From assembly GCA_013360195.1 (NCBI GenBank), contig JABWCQ010000012.1, positions 27,382 through 91,381 on the forward strand: a stretch of DNA of 64,000 nucleotides, in the 5' to 3' direction. Source of the stretch: a bacterium (GTDB lineage Bacteria; Electryoneota; RPQS01). The first letter of the stretch is position 1; each line of letters opens with the position of its first letter. Below are positions 1 to 7,759 of this stretch, in pieces. Both the position numbers and the translations under genes were made by a program. The notes beneath the pieces were generated by a model. It was not told the origin of the DNA and searched no databases. It worked only from the letters and a program-made list of their open reading frames with translations.

Positions 1-51
1 GGAACAGAGTGAAGCGGCGAGCAGCAAGAGTGAAAGTGCGGCGCTTTTCAT
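1..51 (-). CDS. Start of an exported protein, cut off by the window edge
   Basis: Only the first 17 codons are inside the window. They read M-K-S-A-A-L-S-L-L-L-L-A-A-S-L-C-S, a basic N-terminus followed by a hydrophobic stretch, which is a typical signal peptide; the Cys near the end could be part of a lipobox, but this cannot be judged. The ATG (51 down to 49) shares its first base with the TGA stop of the 31-heme cytochrome gene, so the gene continues the same operon and is probably translationally coupled. The product cannot be identified, but its context suggests another exported component of the electron-transfer system. Confidence 0.6.
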   Translation of the reverse strand, partial: MKSAALSLLLLAASLCS

Positions 52-2447
52 CAGTTTTTCACTCCCGTGCGTTCAGGCTTCACTTCCTTGTGATTCCGTT
101 TGCGAACATTGGGGCCTTCGTTCCCGTCGGGATGACAGCTATAGCATGACGTTGGCGTGTAGGTGTAGCCAGAAACGTCTTCGTGCTCGTCGTCCACGTC
201 GCCCTGGTTGCTATGCTCATGGCAGTCGATGCAGCTGAAGGCCGCAAAGTTGCCTTGTGTCGTGTGGCATTCGCTGCAAAGATTCCACTCATCGCTGTGA
301 CGGCCGGAGTAGATTGGGAAATGCTGTTGGTCGTGATTGAAATTGGAGTTCCAATTGGACGTCGTGTGGCAATCCAGACACTCTTGCGGATAGCCTTCGT
401 TATGATCCGGATTGTTCGCGTTGTTAAAGTCGGTTTGATGACAGAACCAGCAATCCGTTGGTGTGTTCTCAAACTGGCCATTGGTATGACAGCTCAAACA
501 ATTCACAGACACGTGCGCTCCGGTTAACGGGAAGTCGGTGTTGCTGTGATTGAAGCCGCTGTCCCAGTCATTCGTATTATGACACTGCAGGCAATCATGG
601 GGGAAATTGTTTTCGAGATGATCGTCGGCGTCATTGTAGTCCTGTTCGTGGCAAGACCAGCAATCCGTGGGCGTGCCGTCATAGACACCGCCGACATGGC
701 AGTCGAGGCAATTCGTCTGCACGTGCGCACCGGTTAACGGGAAGTCCGTGTTATTGTGATTGAACGTCGCTTGTTCCCAATCGACTGTGTTGTGGCACAC
801 CGCACAGTCGTGCGGGAAATTGTTCTGGACGTGATCCGATTGAGCATTATACTCCTCCTGATGGCAGGACCAGCAATCCGCCGGAGTACCGTCGTAGACA
901 CCGCCGATGTGGCAATCGAGGCAATTCGTCTGCACGTGCGCACCGGTTAGCGGGAAGTCCGTGTTATTGTGATCGAACGTCGCCTGTTCCCAATCGACCG
1001 TGTTGTGGCACACCGCACAGTCGTGCGGGAAATTGGAGGCAACATGGTTCGGGTCGGTCGTTGCATTATATTCCTCCTGATGACAGGACCAGCAATCCGC
1101 CGGCGTGCCGTCATAGACACCGCCGATGTGGCAGTCGAGGCAATTCGTCTGCACGTGCGCACCGGTTAGCGGGAAACTTGTCAGGTTGTGATCAAACAGA
1201 GCGTCATTCCAGTTGTCCGTCGAGTGACAAACTTCACAATTCTGCGGAAAATTGGAAGCAACATGGTTCGGGTCGGTCGTTGCATTATAGTCCTCCTGAT
1301 GGCAAGACCAGCAATCCGCCGGAGTTCCTGAGAATTGACCACCAACGTGACACTCCAAACAATTCACTTCAATGTGCCGGCCCGTGAGCGGAAATGCTGT
1401 GAGATGGTGGTTGTCAAAATCAGCAGGACGCCAGGATTCCGTCGAGTGACATTGCTCACACGATGAACCAAAAGCAGCGGCGTCGTGAACAGGATTTGTC
1501 GCACCGTCATAGTCCGCTTGATGACAGTCGGCACAAGCCGTAGCGGTACCTGTATACTGACCTCCGACATGGCACTGTGCGCAATCGGTCAGGATGTGCG
1601 CCCCAGTCAGCGGAAATGCAGTCAGATTGTGATTGTCGAAAGCCGCGGGCCGCCACGAGTTGATGGTGTGGCATGTTTGGCATTCCTGTGGAAAGGCCCC
1701 GGCCTCGTGTGTCGGATTCTGAGCATTCGTGTAATCGGCCGAGTGACATTCCGCGCAAGCGGTCGAGGTGTTCACGTATCCCGCGGAGTGACACGCCTGA
1801 CAATCGTTCAACGCATGACCGCCGGTTAATGGAAACGTCTCCGAGTGAACAAACTGCGGGCCTTTCCAGGAAGAGGCACTCACACTGTGACACTCAGTGC
1901 AGTTTTGTGAGAATCCGGCGTCAGTATGATCCGGCGTTGTTGTAGAAGCAAAGTCCTCCGCATGGCAGCCAATGCACCGCGTAACCAAGTTCACGTACTG
2001 TCCTGCAGAGTGACAGCTCTGGCAATCCAGCGAAGCATGCACACCAACCAACGGAAAACGGGTGGCATCGTGCATCCTGCGGAAGTTTACTTCATCAACC
2101 CACTGTCCGGGAGTGTGGCACTGGCCGCAGTTGCTCGTGAACTGGCCGCGATGTATGTCGGTGTGGCAGTCGACACACTGGGTTGGCGCTTCGACAAAAA
2201 CCAGCGATGTGTGGCAATCAATACACTTCACACCCTTGTGTTTGCCGACAAGAGGAAACGACGTCATCGTTTCATGCGAGAAACCGCCGTCCTGCTTTAA
2301 TTGCAGCCAATTGTCAGTGGTGTGGCAAAGCTGACAATCCAGGTTGAATTTTCCATGCGGGGATTCAATGGCCGCAAAAGCAACTGAAGTCAAAGACAAC
2401 AGGGCGGGAAGGAGAAGGAGTGAGAATCGCGCGAGTTGGCAGTTCAT
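51..2447 (-). CDS. Secreted 31-CxxCH multiheme c-type cytochrome
   Basis: The 798-residue product has an N-terminal signal peptide (MNCQLARFSLLLLPALL, cleavage probably after AFA) and 31 CxxCH heme-binding motifs by direct count, with no other recognisable domain. The motifs sit in tandem modules of about 65-75 residues with three hemes each, and most modules begin FPLTG(A/G/R)H. The central modules are nearly identical in protein and DNA. Such proteins act as periplasmic or extracellular electron wires; that role is inferred from the family. A longer reading frame starts at 2477, but the ATG at 2447 is preferred because it starts the signal peptide directly and forms an ATGA overlap with the stop of the upstream 20-heme gene. 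The C-terminus is basic (RKRNHKEVKPER) and carries no T9SS domain. Confidence 0.93.
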   Translation of the reverse strand: MNCQLARFSLLLLPALLSLTSVAFAAIESPHGKFNLDCQLCHTTDNWLQLKQDGGFSHETMTSFPLVGKHKGVKCIDCHTSLVFVEAPTQCVDCHTDIHRGQFTSNCGQCHTPGQWVDEVNFRRMHDATRFPLVGVHASLDCQSCHSAGQYVNLVTRCIGCHAEDFASTTTPDHTDAGFSQNCTECHSVSASSWKGPQFVHSETFPLTGGHALNDCQACHSAGYVNTSTACAECHSADYTNAQNPTHEAGAFPQECQTCHTINSWRPAAFDNHNLTAFPLTGAHILTDCAQCHVGGQYTGTATACADCHQADYDGATNPVHDAAAFGSSCEQCHSTESWRPADFDNHHLTAFPLTGRHIEVNCLECHVGGQFSGTPADCWSCHQEDYNATTDPNHVASNFPQNCEVCHSTDNWNDALFDHNLTSFPLTGAHVQTNCLDCHIGGVYDGTPADCWSCHQEEYNATTDPNHVASNFPHDCAVCHNTVDWEQATFDHNNTDFPLTGAHVQTNCLDCHIGGVYDGTPADCWSCHQEEYNAQSDHVQNNFPHDCAVCHNTVDWEQATFNHNNTDFPLTGAHVQTNCLDCHVGGVYDGTPTDCWSCHEQDYNDADDHLENNFPHDCLQCHNTNDWDSGFNHSNTDFPLTGAHVSVNCLSCHTNGQFENTPTDCWFCHQTDFNNANNPDHNEGYPQECLDCHTTSNWNSNFNHDQQHFPIYSGRHSDEWNLCSECHTTQGNFAAFSCIDCHEHSNQGDVDDEHEDVSGYTYTPTSCYSCHPDGNEGPNVRKRNHKEVKPERTGVKN
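630..1330. repeat. DNA-level tandem repeats inside the 31-heme cytochrome gene
   Basis: Blocks starting at about 685, 898 and 1117 are nearly identical for at least 60 bases, and the first two for about 140 bases. The periods are 213 and 219 bp, that is 71 and 73 codons, so each unit is exactly one three-heme module and the reading frame is kept. Third-position differences are few, which points to recent duplication or gene conversion. Confidence 0.85.
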
Positions 2448-4132
2448 GGTCGTTCGAATGAAGCTCCGCCGTGGCAATCCTTGCAGGCGGATGGGAGAGG
2501 GCGATAGAGGACAAAGGTGCCGTCAGCATCAGTTTGCGGTTTGTGGCACAAATTGCATGCGACCTGCTGATGGGCGCCGTCCAGCGGCCACTTGGAGTCG
2601 CGGTTGTGATCAAAGACAAGAGATTTCCATGCATCCGGGGTGTGACAACGGCTGCACTTGACTTTCGCTTCCGCAGTATAGTCAAGAACAAACTGATCAC
2701 GGTGCGGATCCTTGTGGCAAAGTTCGCATTCCCGCGCCAGCGGGGCCATACGAATCATCTCTTCAGGCGTGCCCAGATTCTCGCGGGCATGACAGGACAT
2801 GCATTCCGTTTGATCATGCTTTCCGATAAGCGGGAAACCGGTCGTTGAGTGGTCAAATGTTATATTGTGCCAGCTTTCCACATTGTGGCAGAACTCGCAG
2901 CCGTTACCGGTCATGTACTTGTCGAGCTGACCTCGATGAACATCCCGATGGCATCCTTTGCAGGTCTGATCTTCAAATACAAACTTGGCGTATGCACCAT
3001 TGCGGTCGGTCAGCGAAGGGGTGTGACAAGTGATACACGGAATCGCCAAGTGACTGCCTTGAAGCGGGAATTTGCTTTGCGCGTGCTGCTCAATCCCATA
3101 GCGGGCGGGCAGGAAACCGTCTACGGTGTGGCACGACTCGCAGGCGCCGCCGTCAGTGCGTGAGGAGAATTGTCCTCGGTGCGTGTCCAGGTGACAGTCT
3201 TTGCAGGCAGCATGCGCGACCGGTTCAGTCATTCGACCAGAAGTATGACACTTGACGCACTCCAGGCCAATGTGCCTGCCAGTGAGCGGAAAGCCGGTTT
3301 TGTTGTGGTCAAAGTCCTTTGCCATTTGCGCCACTGCAAAGCTCTCCGTCGTGTGACATCCGCTGCAATTGACACCAAACTTACCTTCGTGGACGTCGTT
3401 GTGACAGGATTTGCAGTTTGCGAAATCGACTCCTTGATAGACCGAACGCTCCAGAGGACGCACGGGATCCGCAATCAACGGAGCGGTACTCTCCGGAGAT
3501 GATTCCGACTTGTGACACTTCGCGCAGGCCACGTCCCTGTGTTTTCCGGTGAGGGGATATCTGGATTTGTCGTGCGAGAATTGCGGTGCGGGAGTCCACT
3601 TGTCGTAGCCATGGCAGGAGGCACAATCATTGGTCAGTTGTTCTCCATGCTCATCGGCATGACAGGAGATGCACGGCTGCGACAGTCCGAGAAAACTGCG
3701 CGCTCTGTCACTTGTCGAATCAAAGGCCGCCGCATCGGTTTGAAATGCAGTTGTATGGCACTTGGCACACTCCAGTTTGGCGTGTGCGCCCAATAGCTGA
3801 TAACCGGTCCTGGAATGATCGAACTTCTCCTTGCCCTCTTTCCAATAGACAAGATTGAAGTCACGCCCGAAGTGCTCAGCGTGGCACTTGGCGCAGCGTT
3901 CACGCTTTACTTCCGCACTCGAGTGATAGCCCCGGTTTTCCTCGATGCGGCGGGCGACGGCCTTATGACATGCGAGGCACTTGGCAGCCGTCACTTCATT
4001 GCGAAGTTCGTGACATTGAGTGCAGTTGTTCAGACCTTCAAGCGCGGCATGGTATTTTGAGAGGTCGCCGGGCGAGAGTTGCGCAAACGAATTTGTTATG
4101 ACTAAGATTACGAATAAGAGAGGCCAGATCAT
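2444..4132 (-). CDS. Periplasmic 20-CxxCH multiheme c-type cytochrome
   Basis: The product is 562 residues with a signal peptide (MIWPLLFVILVITNSFAQ) and 20 CxxCH motifs by direct count. Repeated FPL(T/I)GxH and HxGQF segments precede many motif pairs, the same style as the neighbouring 31-heme protein, so the two are probably paralogous or share modules. Many motifs are CAKCH or CKxCH, making this protein more basic than its neighbour. The reading frame is open up to 4231, but the ATG at 4132 starts the signal peptide and lies 5 bases after the stop of the TPR gene. It probably takes electrons from the membrane components encoded upstream and passes them to the 31-heme protein; this is inference from gene order. 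Confidence 0.93.
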   Translation of the reverse strand: MIWPLLFVILVITNSFAQLSPGDLSKYHAALEGLNNCTQCHELRNEVTAAKCLACHKAVARRIEENRGYHSSAEVKRERCAKCHAEHFGRDFNLVYWKEGKEKFDHSRTGYQLLGAHAKLECAKCHTTAFQTDAAAFDSTSDRARSFLGLSQPCISCHADEHGEQLTNDCASCHGYDKWTPAPQFSHDKSRYPLTGKHRDVACAKCHKSESSPESTAPLIADPVRPLERSVYQGVDFANCKSCHNDVHEGKFGVNCSGCHTTESFAVAQMAKDFDHNKTGFPLTGRHIGLECVKCHTSGRMTEPVAHAACKDCHLDTHRGQFSSRTDGGACESCHTVDGFLPARYGIEQHAQSKFPLQGSHLAIPCITCHTPSLTDRNGAYAKFVFEDQTCKGCHRDVHRGQLDKYMTGNGCEFCHNVESWHNITFDHSTTGFPLIGKHDQTECMSCHARENLGTPEEMIRMAPLARECELCHKDPHRDQFVLDYTAEAKVKCSRCHTPDAWKSLVFDHNRDSKWPLDGAHQQVACNLCHKPQTDADGTFVLYRPLPSACKDCHGGASFERP

Positions 4133-4137
4133 ATGAT

Positions 4138-4728
4138 TTAAGGATGGCCGCCGGGTTTTAGTTTGGGGATTGCCGCCTTGGCATAAAGTGCGAGAGTGTC
4201 TTGCGGATGCAGGGATATCAGTTCGTTCCAATGCCGACGCGCGGAATCATGGTCACCTCGATTTGCCTCAATAGCTCCGAGATTATAAAGTGCTCCCGCA
4301 TGACCAGGATGATCCTTAAGTAAAGCATTCAGTTCGCTGATGGCCTCGTCCGAGCGGCCGAGGGCGGCGAATGCCCGGCTGATATCCAAGCGCACCAGCC
4401 ATCCGTCGGCGGTCGTATCATCTTTCAGGAAGATCCGGTAAAATTCAATTGCTTTTTCATACTGCCCGTCCTCGAAGTAGAGATTTGCAAGTTCGAGTGC
4501 GACCGGGCCGTGACCAGGGGCGGTTTTCCACATTTCCTCCATTCGCTCAATCGGAGACATTGCAGGTGACTGTTCACTCTCCCTTTGCATTGTTTCAAAG
4601 GACGGTTCACCACCGGGCTGGGGGGCGAAGTAGATCCACAGAAAAATTGCCGGAACCAGTATCAGCGCGATTGCAAAGGCGATGCGACTGGATTTGCTTG
4701 TTTGACCGCTGTTCTTGAAATTCGCCAT
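4138..4728 (-). CDS. Membrane-anchored TPR protein of the cytochrome operon
   Basis: The product has 196 residues. A single hydrophobic segment (about residues 16-33) is followed by two to four tetratricopeptide-like helix pairs, with recognisable A-L-x-x-L-G/Y-N-L-G patterns around residues 70-180. The layout, an N-terminal anchor and a periplasmic TPR domain, resembles CcmH/CycH/NrfG-type apocytochrome chaperones used in c-heme attachment. Sitting between a redox flavoprotein and two cytochromes with 51 hemes in total, a role in cytochrome assembly or scaffolding is reasonable, but the sequence alone does not prove it. It starts 3 bases after the stop of the upstream gene. Confidence 0.8.
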   Translation of the reverse strand: MANFKNSGQTSKSSRIAFAIALILVPAIFLWIYFAPQPGGEPSFETMQRESEQSPAMSPIERMEEMWKTAPGHGPVALELANLYFEDGQYEKAIEFYRIFLKDDTTADGWLVRLDISRAFAALGRSDEAISELNALLKDHPGHAGALYNLGAIEANRGDHDSARRHWNELISLHPQDTLALYAKAAIPKLKPGGHP

Positions 4729-4731
4729 TTG

Positions 4732-6042
4732 TCAGACTTGACCAAACTTGCGTTCGAATTCGATGCCGACGCCCTTCAGGAATTCGGTCGGTAACTCACC
4801 GCCAATCATAACGAAAACCTGATCGTTTGCAAGTGTTATCGCGGTTCCCTGCTGGTCAATGGTAACTTTGTCCGGTTCTATTCTCGTTACATTTGAGTTC
4901 AAGAGCATAGTGACTTTGCCTTCTTCAACTGCAGATTCGAGCCGCGTGCGATTGCCTTCCTTTATTCGGAAGATTTTGTCACCCCGGTAGGAAAGATGGA
5001 CCGTATTGCCGGGCTGTTGAGACAGTGAGAGCGCCGCCTCAACTGCGCTGTCTCCACCTCCGACGACGAGGATTTTCTTGTGATGATATTTTTGCGGGTC
5101 AAGGAGTCGATATGTAACTTTCTCGCTTTTCTCGCCCGGGCAGCCAATTTTGCGCGGGGTTCCCCGCCGACCAATCGCAAGCAGTACTTTGCGAGTCTTA
5201 TATTCCGCCTTTGAGGTCACGACGCGATAAATGTGACCTTCACGCTTGATATCGCTTACCTTCTCGCCAACCTTGATTTCGAGATTGTGATTCTGAACTA
5301 CCGTGGTAAGCAGCTCAAGCAATGGTTCCTTTTCGACTTCTTTCAGCTTCACCGGCCCATGCAACGGCAACTCCATCGGTTGAACCATGACAAGTTTCTG
5401 GCGCGGGTATGTGTATATTGTTCCGCCCAAATCTTCCTGGTCCACAGTAACAAATCTCAGTCCCTCCTTCTTCGCCTGGAGCGAGGCCGATATGCCTGCA
5501 GGTCCGGCACCTACAATAACCAAGTCGAGAGCTTCGCCTGATTTATCGTCCTTGACCTGCTGTGCCACGGATTCGACGGCCTGCCGTCCCTGTGAGACCG
5601 CGTTACGAATAAGTCCCATGCCGCCCAATTCCCCTGCAATGAAGATACCAGGCACGTTCGTTTCAAAGTTTCCTTTGACGTGCGGGATGTCCACTCCGCG
5701 TTTCTCAGTCCCAAAAACGAGTGTTATCGCATCGACCGGACAAGCGGCCTGACATTGACCGTGTCCAATACACCGCGCAGGATTCACCAGAGCGGCTTTC
5801 CCATTGATAAGCTGAAGGATCCCCTTTTCAGGGCAGGCCTTGGTGCAGGAACCTGAGCCAATGCAGGAATTGGGGTCAATCACCGGATGCAACGATACCG
5901 GCTGGTCAAGTCCCGCCAGAGTTGAGACTTCCAAAGTCTTGGCGGCTTCAGCACTCTTGCTTCGTTCCCGCAAGACGTAGAGGACGGGCAACCCGACTAC
6001 AAGCAGACCTGTGACAACATAAATCAGGGTTTCCAGGCTCAT
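4732..6042 (-). CDS. Membrane-bound ferredoxin/FAD-dependent pyridine nucleotide-type oxidoreductase
   Basis: The 436-residue product has one N-terminal transmembrane segment (about 6-24), a ferredoxin-like domain (about 52-108) and a thioredoxin-reductase-type flavoprotein domain (about 172-430) with the FAD motif VIVGAGPAG and the NAD(P) motif VVGGGDSAVEAA. In both ferredoxin motifs the second cysteine is replaced: C60-IG-S63-GS-C66-TKA-C70-P and C91-IG-H94-GQ-C97-QAA-C101-P. The clusters may therefore be 3Fe-4S or have Ser/His ligands. The likely role is passing electrons between NAD(P)H or another soluble donor and the cytochrome b-like partner. The ATG at 6042 is one base after the stop of the upstream gene; a 15-codon longer frame exists but would begin inside the neighbour. 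Confidence 0.87.
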   Translation of the reverse strand: MSLETLIYVVTGLLVVGLPVLYVLRERSKSAEAAKTLEVSTLAGLDQPVSLHPVIDPNSCIGSGSCTKACPEKGILQLINGKAALVNPARCIGHGQCQAACPVDAITLVFGTEKRGVDIPHVKGNFETNVPGIFIAGELGGMGLIRNAVSQGRQAVESVAQQVKDDKSGEALDLVIVGAGPAGISASLQAKKEGLRFVTVDQEDLGGTIYTYPRQKLVMVQPMELPLHGPVKLKEVEKEPLLELLTTVVQNHNLEIKVGEKVSDIKREGHIYRVVTSKAEYKTRKVLLAIGRRGTPRKIGCPGEKSEKVTYRLLDPQKYHHKKILVVGGGDSAVEAALSLSQQPGNTVHLSYRGDKIFRIKEGNRTRLESAVEEGKVTMLLNSNVTRIEPDKVTIDQQGTAITLANDQVFVMIGGELPTEFLKGVGIEFERKFGQV

Positions 6043-6043
6043 G

Positions 6044-6904
6044 TCAGAATATCCAAGTGTAGCCGAGAAAGATCGCCACTGCCACATGAACGACCATAAT
6101 GACCAGCATGATTATAGCAAAGGGCTTGTGGAACACATGCCAGTGATGGAGGAGCTTTCGCGCATGGCCGAGAAACGCAACACGACGTTCAAGCAATGCG
6201 CGGCGCCTGGCGAGTCTCACAAGCCGCTTGGCGTCACCGGATGAAAGTCCAGCATCCGTTTGCAACTGTCTTTTCAGCCGTCGATATCGAATTGTCGCCG
6301 ACAAGTCCCGCTTCAACCATGTCAGCAATCCACCGCTAACCTGCGAATTCCATTTGAGGAACGAATCCAGAATGCTCAGCGCCACCGCATTGCCGCTCGC
6401 CTCCGAGGATAGTTGTCGCCGATAATGCTCCTCGAGCTCCTGTAGTTCCGCAGAAGACAGTTCGTCTCCTGACAGGCTGCGCGGAATCTGGACATATATA
6501 TACCGACCAAGGACTCCACTTAAAGCAACTGCCATCATGGACCAAAAGGACACGGCAACAATGCCGCCGAACTTAAAGGTCGTATGGAAAATCACCAGAA
6601 CTGGTCCGGTAATCCCCATCCAGATATGGTAGTTCAGCCAGTAACGGATGTCTCCCCACCCTTGCTGCATGAAGCGCAACCGTTTCCGAGCAGAGTACAG
6701 CAGGAGAATCAACATCAGCGCGCTTCCGACAATCCCAGCGCCTTGCCCAATTAGACCGGAGGGCTTCCATTTCTCGTGCAATTCGTGGTGTGGACGGTCT
6801 TGCAAGTCCAACGCATAATACTCGAAACCGTAGCCAGCCAAATATAACGTGGCGGCGACGGTTAAACTATAGAGAAGAATGAGGCTTAGTTTGTGGATGC
6901 TCAA
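6044..6904 (-). CDS. Integral membrane cytochrome b-like protein
   Basis: The product has 286 residues and about five hydrophobic segments (roughly 7-27, 52-70, 95-112, 114-137, 262-284). Histidines H93 and H107, and the cluster H253/H254/H256/H259 with H273, lie at membrane boundaries and are good candidates for b-heme ligands. A basic, probably coiled cytoplasmic loop (about 140-250, very rich in Arg) separates the two halves. No close named family is recognised; it resembles ferric reductase/cytochrome b561-type proteins. As the first gene of an operon that continues with a ferredoxin-flavoprotein and two multiheme cytochromes, it is the likely membrane entry point of the electron path. 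Start ATG at 6904. Confidence 0.8.
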   Translation of the reverse strand: MSIHKLSLILLYSLTVAATLYLAGYGFEYYALDLQDRPHHELHEKWKPSGLIGQGAGIVGSALMLILLLYSARKRLRFMQQGWGDIRYWLNYHIWMGITGPVLVIFHTTFKFGGIVAVSFWSMMAVALSGVLGRYIYVQIPRSLSGDELSSAELQELEEHYRRQLSSEASGNAVALSILDSFLKWNSQVSGGLLTWLKRDLSATIRYRRLKRQLQTDAGLSSGDAKRLVRLARRRALLERRVAFLGHARKLLHHWHVFHKPFAIIMLVIMVVHVAVAIFLGYTWIF

Positions 6905-7039
6905 GGCTGCTGCACAGATTTTCTGAATTTAAGCAATTTAGCAAAAAGCTTTCCAAAACGCGAGTACTGCTCCCAAAAGCGGTACATAGTGTGCCAAAGT
7001 CACATTTTGCAAATATCGATTTTGCTGTATTTTGGGGCG

Positions 7040-7070
7040 AAAAAAAAGCCCCCAGGTGGGTCCTGGGGGC
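7040..7070 (-). terminator. Intrinsic terminator after the YceI-like gene
   Basis: On the minus strand the stem GCCCCCAGG / CCTGGGGGC with loop ACCCA (7070 to 7048) is followed by eight T residues (7047 to 7040). It lies 89 bases downstream of the stop of the YceI-like gene. The rest of the 6905-7158 gap must contain the promoter of the cytochrome operon, but no convincing box was found. Confidence 0.85.
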
Positions 7071-7158
7071 GTAAAGTTCCGGGCAGACCTCAAAGTTGCT
7101 AATCAAAGTAGAATCGCTGCCCGTAGTTCATGACAAGGAGAGTTCTCATGAACAAAAA

Positions 7159-7722
7159 CTACTTACTTGCGACCAGCTTGACGTCAATTCGTTGCTCATC
7201 GGCAAGTTTCATGATCAAGAATTCCGGTCGGGTGATATTATAGTCCTGAAGACGAAGTGTGAACTTTGCTTCTATGAGCAGGTCGCTTCCATTCACCGTC
7301 AGCCAGGCTATCGGGCTAATCTCCCGGGAAACGCCATGAAGAAGCATGGTCCCGGATAGGTTAACGGCTGTTCTGCTGCCCTCTTGCAAATGTTCTCCCG
7401 GTATTTCCAGCCTTGTCAGCTTGAAAACCGCTTCGGGGAACTTGTCGGTCTCAAGGTGATTTTCGCGCATGTGTTTGTTGCGCAAACTCATACCTGTGTC
7501 AAAGGAGGCCATATCCACGTGAATTTCGGCGCTGCCGGGGTGGGAAGCGTCGGGCAGCATCACAAATCCAGTGACGATGTTGGTCTTCCCCACTATCTCC
7601 TCAAGCGGCGCCTCACTTGTAAACGTGACGTGATTGTCTTGACCGCCCTGGACAATCGTATACATCTCGCCGGCAAAAGAGGCTGCGAAGGAACATAGAA
7701 TCGTCAGAATAGCATTTCTCAT
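7159..7722 (-). CDS. YceI-like periplasmic lipid-binding family protein
   Basis: The 187-residue product has a short signal peptide (MRNAILTILCSFAASFA) and the YceI hallmark region: a SFDTGM segment followed by RNKHMRENHL, then FPEAVFKL. YceI proteins form a lipocalin-like barrel that holds polyisoprenoid-type ligands in the periplasm and are often encoded near cytochromes; the ligand here is unknown. It lies 37 bases downstream of the cupredoxin/YCF48 fusion gene and ahead of a strong terminator, so the two probably form one transcript. Length fits the family. Confidence 0.88.
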   Translation of the reverse strand: MRNAILTILCSFAASFAGEMYTIVQGGQDNHVTFTSEAPLEEIVGKTNIVTGFVMLPDASHPGSAEIHVDMASFDTGMSLRNKHMRENHLETDKFPEAVFKLTRLEIPGEHLQEGSRTAVNLSGTMLLHGVSREISPIAWLTVNGSDLLIEAKFTLRLQDYNITRPEFLIMKLADEQRIDVKLVASK

Positions 7723-7759
7723 TGGCGAGAGGTCCTGTAGTCAAATGTATGTTGGAATG

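Noticed and set aside
685..1180. Regular repeats considered as a CRISPR array.
   Set aside because: The repeat units are 213-219 bp, in frame and inside a protein gene; there are no short repeats with unique spacers and no cas genes.
183..1829. Long open frames on the plus strand opposite the 31-heme cytochrome gene.
   Set aside because: They arise from the repetitive CxxCH codons on the other strand, have repeated Arg/Thr-rich sequence with no ribosome site, and the minus strand has unmistakable heme motifs.
1012..3890. TGGCAC words in the cytochrome genes as sigma-54 promoters.
   Set aside because: They encode CxxCH histidine/cysteine codons on the minus strand and lack TTGC at the right distance.
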